NCBI GenBank assembly: GCA_021812735.1
Contig: JAKAMV010000072.1
Location: 1 to 20,053 of the forward strand
Reading direction: 5' to 3'
Length of the DNA stretch: 20,053 nucleotides
From: Chloroflexota bacterium
Lineage (GTDB): Bacteria > Chloroflexota > Limnocylindria > Limnocylindrales > CSP1-4
Shown here: in pieces, positions 12,925 through 19,418 of the stretch
Layout of the letters: every line of letters begins with the position of its first letter
Numbering within the stretch: the first letter of the stretch is position 1
Position numbers and translations under genes: made by a program
Notes under the pieces: model-generated
What the model saw: only the letters and a program-made list of their open reading frames with translations
Told to the model about the DNA's origin: nothing
Database searches by the model: none

Positions 12925-13947
12925 CTACCCCGCGCTGACCGCGGCCAGCACCCGGCAGGCCCGCACTGTCACCCACGGGCTGGGCTCGCCGGGCCGGTCG
13001 ATGTCCACGACCATCTTGCCGGCGTACGCGTAGCGGTTCGCCCAGCGGCCCTGCTCGTCCTGCTGCGCCAGCAGCCAGTCGACCGCGTGCCCGAGCCGCG
13101 CGTCCCGGCCGGCGCCCGCCTCGACCAGCGCCTCCAGGACCTGGAGCACGTCCGCGACGTAGCCCGACGGGAATCCGAGCCTGAACCACGACGAGCTGGG
13201 GTGCGCGTCGCGGGCGGGCATGGGGTAGTCGGCCACCGCGGGATCGCGCGACAGCAGGAAGTCCACCCCCGTCTCGAGCGCCGCCGCCACGGCCGGTGAG
13301 CGGCGGTCCGCGGGCACGCGGGCAAGCGCGAGCAGCGCCTTCGCCGCGCCCCACGCGCACGGACGTCCCTCGTTGGAACCACAGCGGAAGCCCGGGCCGG
13401 GCGTGTTGGCGGACCAGGTGACCTCGCCCTCGCCCGTGATCGCGGCGGCCTCCCAGGCGACGGCGCGCGCGACGCGCGGATCGTCGAGCCAGCCGAAGCC
13501 GAGCAGTGCGCGCACGAGGTTGCCGTTGAGGCAGTGGATCGCGCTGGCGGGCGGCGGTGGGGCCTCGCGGGCGCCCCCCTCCCAGTAGCCGAAACCGCCT
13601 CGCGCCGTCTGGGTGTGCGCGAGCACGTACTCGCATGCCCGGCGGATGCCCGGGTTCGCCGGGTCCGCCCCCAGCTGGTCGAGGAAGATCAGCTGCCACG
13701 TGGTCCCGGTGTACTTCGGCGAGTATCCCGGACCCGGCGCCGCCCACCAGCCTTCCGGGTGCTGGGCGGCGAGGATCGCGGCGATCGGCCCCTCGCGCGT
13801 GCCCGCCTCGCGGGCGGCGACGAGCTCGGGGTCGTCAGCGGGGCGGCCCAGGACGTCGCGCAGCGCGAGGTGGCGGACGGCGGGGCCCGAGCCGTCGAGC
13901 AGCCACGGCAGGGGGTCGCCGCGAAGCCGGTCGCGCCAGTCGCCCAT
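12925..13947 (-). CDS. Alpha/alpha-toroid protein (prenyltransferase / squalene-cyclase fold), function unknown
   Basis: ATG 13945-13947 is preceded by GGAGG at 8 bases. The 340-aa protein is built from repeating helix pairs, with Trp/Gly-rich turns recurring about every 50 residues: EGWWAAPGPGYSPKYTGTTW, TARGGFGYWEGGAREA, VTWSANTPGPGFRCGSNEG, and the final DEQGRWANRYAYAGKM. These QW-like turns are typical of the terpenoid-cyclase/protein-prenyltransferase fold. I see no DxDD acid motif of class II cyclases and no zinc-ligand D-x-C/H set of protein prenyltransferases, so enzymatic activity is doubtful. Nitrogen-fold relatives in bacteria are often annotated as hypothetical. A short gap separates its tail from the convergent molybdoenzyme gene. 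It is upstream-adjacent to the VIT1 gene, on the same strand, 27 bp away. Confidence 0.75.
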   Translation of the reverse strand: MGDWRDRLRGDPLPWLLDGSGPAVRHLALRDVLGRPADDPELVAAREAGTREGPIAAILAAQHPEGWWAAPGPGYSPKYTGTTWQLIFLDQLGADPANPGIRRACEYVLAHTQTARGGFGYWEGGAREAPPPPASAIHCLNGNLVRALLGFGWLDDPRVARAVAWEAAAITGEGEVTWSANTPGPGFRCGSNEGRPCAWGAAKALLALARVPADRRSPAVAAALETGVDFLLSRDPAVADYPMPARDAHPSSSWFRLGFPSGYVADVLQVLEALVEAGAGRDARLGHAVDWLLAQQDEQGRWANRYAYAGKMVVDIDRPGEPSPWVTVRACRVLAAVSAG

Positions 13948-13974
13948 CGCCGCAACCTCCGCCGCCGGCCGAGC

Positions 13975-15126
13975 TCAGCCCACCGCGTGGCCGACGAGGG
14001 CCCCGAGGCCGAACGTCACTGCGGCCGCGAACAGCCCGAGCAGGACCTGGCGGCCGCCGGTGCGGAGCACGCTGCTGCCGGTGACCACGGTGATCGCCGC
14101 GCCGACCACGAACAGCGCGGCCGAGGCGATGACGATCGAGGCCACGACCGCCGGCATGCCCTCCGCCACGAAGAACGGCAGGATCGGGACGAGCGCGCCG
14201 ACGGCGAACAGGAAGAACGAGGTCAGCGCCGCCACCCACGCCGAGCCGCCGAGCTCGTCGGGATCGATGCCCAGCTCCTCGCGCGCTAGCGTGTCCACCG
14301 CGAGGCTGAGCTCGCCGCCGATCAGGGTCTTCGCCATCTGGCGCGCCTGCGCCTCGGGGAGGCCCTTGGCCTGGTAGATCAGCGCCAGCTCCTCCTCCTC
14401 CTCGTCGGGGACGGCGAGCAGCTCCTCGCGCTCCACCTTGACCTGGTGGGCGAACAGCTCGCGGGCGCTCTGGACGGACAGCCACTCGCCGATCGCCATG
14501 GACAGCGCACCCGCCAGCATCCCGGCGAGGCCGGCGATGAGCACCGCGTGGCCGCCCCCCGAGGCCCCGGCGACGCCCATCGAGATCGACAGGTTGGAGA
14601 CCAGGCCGTCGTTGGCGCCGAGCACCGCAGCCCGAAGCTGGTTGCCCCCGCCCGCCCTGTGGCGGCCCTCGATCCGGGCGATCGCCCCACCCTCCACGCC
14701 CCGACCGCCGGCCAGCTCGCGGAACAGGCGCGCGTGCGAGCGCTCGTCGCCCGGCATCCGCGCGAGGGCCTCGTCCTGCTCGTCGTACATGCCCTGCTCG
14801 GCGGCCTCGCGCTCGGCGATGGTGGGCACCACGAGACTCGGGCCGAGGCGACGGGCGACGAGCATGAGGACCCTCGTGCGCCAGCCTGGGCGAACGGTGC
14901 TCGGGTCCTGGCCGGCATCCGCGAGCCGCTTGCGCCAAACACCCGCGTGGACCTCCTCCGTGGCCGCCATCCGGGTGTAGAAGTCCCGCAGCGCCCGGCT
15001 CTCCTCGAGCCCCGCGAGCTGGGTGTAGAGCGCGATGGCGTCGACCTCGCCCTGGAGGTTCTCGCGGTAGCGGGCGAGGTCATCCTGGCTGGGCGGCTGG
15101 GCGGGGATCTGGGCAGGTGAGGTCAT
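13975..15126 (-). CDS. Ferritin-like domain fused to VIT1/CCC1 iron transporter (MbfA-like)
   Basis: The 383-aa protein has two parts. Residues ~15-140 are a ferritin-like (erythrin-vacuolar-iron-transport type) four-helix domain with metal-ligand candidates E27 (LQGEVDAIALY), E57/E58 and H60 (ATEEVHAGVW), E107/E110 and E128/H131 (DERSHARLF). Residues ~165-383 are the VIT1/CCC1 membrane domain, opening with LGANDGLVSNLSISMGVAGA, then MAIGEWLSVQSARELF, an acidic stretch DEEEEELALIYQ, and three further helices. Relatives such as MbfA of rhizobia export iron and protect against iron/peroxide stress. ATG 15124-15126 overlaps the stop of the transaldolase gene (ATGA), so the two are coupled. The ATG lacks a strong Shine-Dalgarno site. 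Confidence 0.92.
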   Translation of the reverse strand: MTSPAQIPAQPPSQDDLARYRENLQGEVDAIALYTQLAGLEESRALRDFYTRMAATEEVHAGVWRKRLADAGQDPSTVRPGWRTRVLMLVARRLGPSLVVPTIAEREAAEQGMYDEQDEALARMPGDERSHARLFRELAGGRGVEGGAIARIEGRHRAGGGNQLRAAVLGANDGLVSNLSISMGVAGASGGGHAVLIAGLAGMLAGALSMAIGEWLSVQSARELFAHQVKVEREELLAVPDEEEEELALIYQAKGLPEAQARQMAKTLIGGELSLAVDTLAREELGIDPDELGGSAWVAALTSFFLFAVGALVPILPFFVAEGMPAVVASIVIASAALFVVGAAITVVTGSSVLRTGGRQVLLGLFAAAVTFGLGALVGHAVG

Positions 15127-15785
15127 GGGGCTAGTGTGCCCCCTCGGGCAACCCGTCCGGCCGCGGCGCGGAACTCCTCGATGGCTGCCAGCGACCCCGG
15201 GTGCTCGCCCAGCGCCTCGATGAGCGCCAGCGGCAGCGTCAGGTCGTGGGCGCCCGCGAACAGCGCCGCGACTGCCTCCTCGGGCGACTTCACGCTGGCG
15301 GCCAGGATCCGCATCGGCGCGCCGCTGGCGTCGATCACTTGGCGCATCTGGCGGACGAGGCCGGGCCCGTCACCGTACAGGCGCGTGGTGCGGTTGACGT
15401 ACGGGATCACGAAGGCGGCGCCCGCCTCTGCGGCCAAGAGCACCTGGCCGGGGCTGAAGATCGCCGTCATCGCGCACGTCAGCCCGTCCGCCGCCAAGCG
15501 CGCCACCAGTGCCAGGTTGTCGGTGGTCGTGGGCACCTTGATCCCCACCCGGCCCGGACGGAGCGACGCGAACCGGCGCGCCTCGGCCTCACGCGCCGAA
15601 GGCGTCTCGGCGACCAGCTGGTAGAACACGGTGCCTGGCAGGAGGTCCGCCAACTCCGGGATGACCGTCTCGGCGGGGCGTCCCGACGCCGCCATGAGCG
15701 TCGGGTTGGTGGTGACCCCGCGCACGAAGCCGAGGTCGGCGGCGCGCCGGGCAGCCTCCACGTCGGCCGAGTCGAGCAGCAGCAA
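15123..15785 (-). CDS. Transaldolase / fructose-6-phosphate aldolase, TalC (short) type
   Basis: The start is a TTG at 15783-15785, seven bases after a perfect AGGAGG (15793-15798); this gives 220 aa, the usual size for this subgroup, and an opening MLLLDSADVEAARRA. Family motifs are present in order: GFVRGVTTNPTLMA, the Schiff-base Lys83 in RVGIKVPTTTDN, GLTCAMTAIFSPGQVLLAA, GAAFVIPYVNR and ILAASVKSPEEAVAALFAGA. It forms a TIM barrel and transfers or condenses a three-carbon keto unit on sugar phosphates in the cytoplasm. Whether it is a transaldolase or an F6P aldolase cannot be told from these motifs. The frame is open further upstream to 15848 but without a start signal. It overlaps the VIT1 gene by 4 bp. 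Confidence 0.92.
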   Translation of the reverse strand: MLLLDSADVEAARRAADLGFVRGVTTNPTLMAASGRPAETVIPELADLLPGTVFYQLVAETPSAREAEARRFASLRPGRVGIKVPTTTDNLALVARLAADGLTCAMTAIFSPGQVLLAAEAGAAFVIPYVNRTTRLYGDGPGLVRQMRQVIDASGAPMRILAASVKSPEEAVAALFAGAHDLTLPLALIEALGEHPGSLAAIEEFRAAAGRVARGGTLAP

Positions 15786-15849
15786 TGCACAGCCTCCTGT
15801 CTGGGGCGGGCGACTCCTCGCGGGCCGTCCTCGGGCCGACCCGAACATG

Positions 15850-16371
15850 CTACTGGGCGCGAACCTCGGCCTTGACGGTGATCGAGCCCGCCTTGGCGAA
15901 CACGAGGGTGAGGTCGATCGTGGAGCCGGTGGCGGGGGTGCCGGTGAGGTCCATGAACATCACGTGGTAGCCGCCCGGCTTGAACTCCACGGTGCTGCCG
16001 GCGGGCACGTCGACCTTGTCCACCTGGACCATCGTCATCATGCCCCCGCCGGAAGGTATCGCGGAGCCCATGCCGTCCGCGCCGGAGGCCGCGGGCGCGG
16101 GCGTGACCATGACGGTCTCGTGCAGCTGGACGGTCTTGGCGATCGGGGACGAGGCCGAGAGCAGGGTGTCCGCCTCGGGCCCGCTGTTGGCGATGACGAA
16201 GTACCCGGCGAGCGCTCCGGTCATCGCGGTGGAGTTGCGCACCCAGGCGCCCGTCACCGAGATGCCGCCGGACGACGGGGCGGGCGAGGCGCCGGCGCCG
16301 GAGCAGGCCGCCAGGGTCAGGCTGATGGCCGCGAGCGCGACGAGCGAGCGGCCCGGGAGCGGTCGAGTCAT
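15850..16371 (-). CDS. PCu(A)C-type copper chaperone lipoprotein with expanded Met-rich loop
   Basis: ATG 16369-16371 has AGAGGAG seven bases upstream. Residues 1-23 are a lipoprotein signal (RSLVALAAISLTLAAC, lipobox LAAC, lipid-anchored Cys23). The remainder is the PCu(A)C domain: ISVTGAWVRNSTAMTGALAG, YFVIANSG, then the copper motif with H84 (VQLHETVM), M114 (MMTMVQVDKV), H136 and M138 (GGYHVMFM). M114 to H136 has the family's 21-residue spacing. H84 to M114 is 29 residues rather than the usual 10, owing to a Met/Gly/Ser-rich insert. Relatives carry Cu(I) to the CuA site of cytochrome oxidase outside the membrane. It overlaps the preceding small gene by 4 bp (ATGA). Confidence 0.92.
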   Translation of the reverse strand: MTRPLPGRSLVALAAISLTLAACSGAGASPAPSSGGISVTGAWVRNSTAMTGALAGYFVIANSGPEADTLLSASSPIAKTVQLHETVMVTPAPAASGADGMGSAIPSGGGMMTMVQVDKVDVPAGSTVEFKPGGYHVMFMDLTGTPATGSTIDLTLVFAKAGSITVKAEVRAQ

Positions 16372-16733
16372 GACGGGACTCCTCTGCTGGGACGGGGCGT
16401 GCGAGCCGGCGGGCCGCTGGAATCGGCGCGCGCGCCGAGGGCACGACAGCCGGAAGGTCCCGGGAGCGCCGAGCCCGAGCCGCGCCCCGTCGGCTCACGG
16501 ACGGCGGCGACATGCCAGGAGTGCGGCAGCTCCCCGGCGTCGGCCGGGGGCACGGGCAGCGCCCACCGCTCCTTGCCGGCGCCGTCGGCCCCGGGCTCGG
16601 AGACCTCGGCCCGCCAGCCCAGCTCCGCGAGCTCGGCGACGGGGCCGTCCATGGCGCCCAGCCGCGGCGCCCCGGCCGCCGCCGTCCAGCGAGCCGTGGC
16701 TCCCACCCGAGCGAGCCCCTCGCGCGTCGTCAT
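16368..16733 (-). CDS. Hypothetical small protein (121 aa) coupled to the copper chaperone
   Basis: ATG 16731-16733 has GGGAGG four to five bases upstream, and its TGA overlaps the PCu(A)C start codon. These signals are the reason to accept it as a gene. Residues 1-65 look protein-like (LARVGATARWTAAAGAPRLG, PVAELAELGWRAEV) and include a HSWHV motif at about residues 79-83 that could bind metal. The last ~45 residues are Gly/Ser/Pro/Arg-rich and less convincing. There is no signal peptide. I do not recognise a family. The pairing with a copper chaperone makes a regulatory or metal role possible but unproven. Confidence 0.5.
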   Translation of the reverse strand: MTTREGLARVGATARWTAAAGAPRLGAMDGPVAELAELGWRAEVSEPGADGAGKERWALPVPPADAGELPHSWHVAAVREPTGRGSGSALPGPSGCRALGARADSSGPPARTPRPSRGVPS

Positions 16734-16883
16734 CGCACCTCCCTCGGCCCCCTGCCGCTGCTGGCGGCCGCCTGACATGGTGGCGGCCGGCCGGCGCGCC
16801 TGCGAGTGCCGGGCGGACCGCGTCGAAAGGACGATCTGCTTGGCGGGGCGGCCGCACGGAGACACCAGCCACGGTGCGATGAT

Positions 16884-16908
16884 CGGCGGGCGCGATCAGC
16901 GCCCGCCG
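16884..16908. repeat. Perfect 10-bp inverted repeat with 5-base loop in the divergent gap
   Basis: CGGCGGGCGC (16884-16893) and GCGCCCGCCG (16899-16908) are exact complements around GATCA. The element lies 15 bases before the TTG start of the arrestin-like gene and 150 bases from the start of the minus-strand gene. It could be an operator for a dimeric regulator or a leader hairpin controlling that TTG. No U-tract follows, so it is not a classical terminator. Confidence 0.6.
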
Positions 16909-16923
16909 TGGGGGACTCTGGCA

Positions 16924-17928
16924 TTGAGCTTCTCGATCGATCCCTTCGGGGCCGGCAGCGGCTGGACGCGCCACGAGGGGTCCAGCCCCTCGCCGTTCGA
17001 CGCCCTCGACCGCCACCGCCTGGCCGGGCCGAACGGATCCCACCCGCTGCACCTCGTCCGGCCCGAGGAGCTCGTCCGCCGGACCTCCGGGCCGCTGCGG
17101 GGAGGCATCGAGATCGACGGGTCGGTTCGGGTGGGCGAGTCGATCAGCGGCCGCCTCCAGGTCACCCCGGCACAGGACATCCGGGCGCGAGGCGCCGTCC
17201 TGCGCCTCGTCGGCCTCAAGCTCGTGGAGCAGCGCCGCAGCGAGTCGCACCGCAACGCCGTGACCAACACGGCCTCGACTGAGGAGTGGGTCGAGGCCAC
17301 CGGGCAGCTGTTCGAGGCGCTGCCGTTCACGGACCCGCCGATCCCGCCGGTGCTGGCCGCCGGCGCCGCTCTCGACACCGCGTTCACGGTGCCCGCCCCA
17401 CGGCTCGGGCCGCCGTCGGCGCACCTGGGCGAGGCGATCGTGGCGTGGGCCCTGGACGTGCGCTGGGACGTCGCCCTGCACGAGGACGCGTTCGTCGCCT
17501 GCCTCGTCCCGGTGCTCCAGAACCCAGACCTGATCCGCGCCGGCGTCGGCGAGCAGGGCGGTCTGGCGATGCTCGACACCTACGCGGCGCCGGGCGGCGC
17601 GACCGTGTCGGTGACCACGCCGCTGCCGGCGCGTCCCGGCACGCGGCTCGGCGTTCGGGCGGTCTGGCCGATGGCGCCCGACGGCAATGCGCGGGTGGAA
17701 CTCCACCGGCGGACGAACGCCCCCAACGGCGTCGAGGGGATCCTCTCCTCGGTGGCCCTGCCCAGCGGGTCCCTCCGCGGTGGCGCCGATGCCCAGCTGG
17801 AGATCCCGGCGGACTGCGCCCCGTCGTTCGACGGTGCGGGCCTGGAGATCATCTACGTCGTCCGCGTGCTGGTCGACCGCCGGCTGCGGATGGACGCCGC
17901 CATCGAGCGCCCGGTCGCGATCGCCTGA
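16924..17928 (+). CDS. Arrestin-like / Spo0M-like beta-sandwich protein (334 aa)
   Basis: The middle of the protein follows the arrestin-fold pattern: GGIEIDGSVRVGESISGRLQ (about residues 60-79), ARGAVLRLVGLKLVEQRRSE, and the strand-turn-strand RLGPPSAHLGEAIVAWALDV that resembles the GPPSF-x-G-x-I-x-Y element of arrestin domains. The second half (e.g. TPLPARPGTRLGVRAVWPMA, then GLEIIYVVRVLVDRRLRM) would form the second sandwich. No signal or membrane helix is seen. The start is uncertain: TTG 16924 gives MSFSIDPFGAG and lies after GGGGGA, and the upstream ATG 16879 would place a perfect hairpin inside the gene. Bacterial Spo0M relatives act in sporulation or stress; here no function can be assigned. 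Fold call rests on pattern, not on an alignment. Confidence 0.62.
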   Translation: MSFSIDPFGAGSGWTRHEGSSPSPFDALDRHRLAGPNGSHPLHLVRPEELVRRTSGPLRGGIEIDGSVRVGESISGRLQVTPAQDIRARGAVLRLVGLKLVEQRRSESHRNAVTNTASTEEWVEATGQLFEALPFTDPPIPPVLAAGAALDTAFTVPAPRLGPPSAHLGEAIVAWALDVRWDVALHEDAFVACLVPVLQNPDLIRAGVGEQGGLAMLDTYAAPGGATVSVTTPLPARPGTRLGVRAVWPMAPDGNARVELHRRTNAPNGVEGILSSVALPSGSLRGGADAQLEIPADCAPSFDGAGLEIIYVVRVLVDRRLRMDAAIERPVAIA

Positions 17929-17971
17929 GGCGCCGGTCGGCGCCACGGGCGAGGGCTGGCGGCGCGGCGCG

Positions 17972-17983
17972 TAGACTCGAGCG
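17972..17983 (+). promoter_or_regulatory. Candidate leaderless promoter for the four-helix membrane protein
   Basis: TAGACT at 17972-17977 matches TAnnnT and is followed by six bases (CGAGCG) and the ATG at 17984. There is no Shine-Dalgarno sequence. It is the clearest leaderless-type start in the window, and it separates this gene from the arrestin-like gene ending at 17928. Confidence 0.5.
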
Positions 17984-18640
17984 ATGCAGCGTCCCTCGCC
18001 GCGGCCGGCCCTGGTGGTGGCGGTCCTGAGCCCGCTCTCGCTGGTGCTCTCGCACAACCTCGCCTTCCTGCTGTCCTACGGCAGCGAGATGCACCTGGCC
18101 CTGCGCGCCACCGGCCACGACGGCGCGTGGTCTGATGCCGCCAACCTCGTGGTCGCATGCTCGGCGGCGCTCGGGCTGGCCGGCGGTGCGCGGATCGCGG
18201 TGTTGTGGCTGGCCGTCCGGCGCCTCGGGCGCGAGGCCGGCGGCGCGACCAATCCCGGATGGCGGGGCTTCGGCTCGCTGCTGCTCCGGGCGTGGCTCGG
18301 CATCCTCGCGGTCACCACGGCGTGGTACCTGGTCCAGGAGCACCTCGAACGCCTCGCGGTCGGCCAGGTGGCCCCGCTCCTCGACCCGCTCCTCGCCGGT
18401 GGGCTCGGCGGGCCGCTGCTCGTCATCCCGGCCGTCTCCCTGCTCGCGGCCCTCGTGGGCGCCCTGTTCCGCTGGAGCGTCTCCGCGCTGCTCGCGCGGC
18501 TCACCGCCGCAGGGCGCCCCACCCGCGTCCGTCGCCGGCCCGTTTCCGGGAGGCGGCCTGCCGGCCGGGTGACCCACCCGTCTGCGCTCCTCGCCCGACG
18601 GCTCGGCCTGCGGGCGCCACCGATGGCCGGCGTCGCGTAG
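17984..18640 (+). CDS. Membrane protein with about four transmembrane helices (218 aa), unknown function
   Basis: Hydrophobic segments are near residues 8-32 (ALVVAVLSPLSLVLSHNLAF), 50-78 (ANLVVACSAALGLAGGARIA), 100-116 (LLLRAWLGILAVTTAWYLVQ) and 139-160 (PLLVIPAVSLLAALVGALFR). The first helix carries His24/Asn25 (LSHNLAFLL). The C-terminal ~55 residues are Arg/Pro-rich and probably lie in the cytoplasm. No transporter or enzyme motif is recognised. It sits directly before a secreted His-first protein and a CopC-CopD fusion on the same strand, so a role in copper import or in a copper-dependent membrane complex is plausible but unproven. A TAnnnT hexamer 6 bases before ATG suggests a leaderless message. 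Confidence 0.7.
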   Translation: MQRPSPRPALVVAVLSPLSLVLSHNLAFLLSYGSEMHLALRATGHDGAWSDAANLVVACSAALGLAGGARIAVLWLAVRRLGREAGGATNPGWRGFGSLLLRAWLGILAVTTAWYLVQEHLERLAVGQVAPLLDPLLAGGLGGPLLVIPAVSLLAALVGALFRWSVSALLARLTAAGRPTRVRRRPVSGRRPAGRVTHPSALLARRLGLRAPPMAGVA

Positions 18641-18688
18641 CTGCGTCCCGCGGGGGCGCCCTCCCCTCCCAGTCCAGCGAGAGGCCCC

Positions 18689-19414
18689 ATGAACCGCCGT
18701 GCCCTCGGCGCCGCCGTCACCGGCGCCGCCCTCCTCGCCCTCGCGGCCTCGGCCGTCGCGTCCGCCCACGTCGTCAAGCAGTTCGGCAGCTACTCCATCG
18801 CGCTCGGCTGGCGCAGCGAGCCGACCTACGTGGACGAGCAGAACGCCGTCGTGGCGATCGTGACCGCCGCCAATGGCCGTGCCGTCAACGACCTCAATCC
18901 CGGCGACCTGACCGTCACGGTCTCCGCCGGCGGCCAGACCTCTGCCGCCCTGCCACTCGAGCCCTCGTACGACCCGGACACGGGGTTCGGCACGCCGGGC
19001 GAGTACTTCACCGACCTCATCCCCACCAGCCCGGGGGTCTACACGTTCCACCTGGCCGGCACCGTCCACGGCACGGCCGTGGACGAGACGGCCACTTCGT
19101 CCGACACCACGTTCAACTCGGTCGAGGACCCGTCCTCGATCCAGTTCCCCGCCAAGGTGCCCACCACCACCGAGATCTCGGCCAAGGTGGACCAGCTGGG
19201 GACGCGCATGCAGTCGGCCGCGGCCGCGGGAAGCGCATCGGCCGCGGCCGTCCAGTCCGCCCATGCCGCCGCCGACGCCGCCACGGCGGCCGTGAGCGAG
19301 GCGTCGAGTCGGGCGTGGCAGGCGCTCCTCGTGGGCGTGCTCATGGGCGGCCTGGGCGTCGCCCTCGGCATGACTGGCGTCGTCCTGGCGCTTCGTGCCC
19401 GAACGGCAGCCTGA
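18689..19414 (+). CDS. Secreted protein with N-terminal histidine and C-terminal membrane anchor, in copper gene cluster
   Basis: ATG 18689 is preceded by GAGAGG at 6 bases. Residues 1-26 form a signal peptide (ALLALAASAVASA), with cleavage predicted between ASA and His27, so the mature protein would start HVVKQFGSYSIALGW. The mature part is beta-rich with an Ig-like feel (GDLTVTVSAGGQTSAALPLE, SPGVYTFHLAGTVHGTAVDE). From about residue 170 comes an Ala-rich helix (VQSAHAAADAATAAVSEASS) and then a membrane helix (ALLVGVLMGGLGVALGMTGV) near the C-terminus. An N-terminal His exposed after export is a recurrent Cu-binding feature of CopC and YcnI-like proteins. The next gene begins 4 bases after this stop and encodes CopC-CopD. 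I know of no named family that I can confirm here. Confidence 0.8.
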   Translation: MNRRALGAAVTGAALLALAASAVASAHVVKQFGSYSIALGWRSEPTYVDEQNAVVAIVTAANGRAVNDLNPGDLTVTVSAGGQTSAALPLEPSYDPDTGFGTPGEYFTDLIPTSPGVYTFHLAGTVHGTAVDETATSSDTTFNSVEDPSSIQFPAKVPTTTEISAKVDQLGTRMQSAAAAGSASAAAVQSAHAAADAATAAVSEASSRAWQALLVGVLMGGLGVALGMTGVVLALRARTAA

Positions 19415-19418
19415 AGCC

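Noticed and set aside
12925..13947. Squalene-hopene cyclase call
   Set aside because: Too short (340 aa against 600+) and lacks the DxDD catalytic motif; only the fold is supported.
15124..15145. Leaderless promoter for the VIT1 gene from CACACT before its ATG
   Set aside because: The hexamer lies inside the end of the transaldolase gene and the ATGA overlap already explains translation by coupling.
15631..16878. Upstream part of the long open frame that ends at 17928
   Set aside because: It is antisense to the transaldolase and PCu(A)C genes; only the part after about 16924 has protein-like character.
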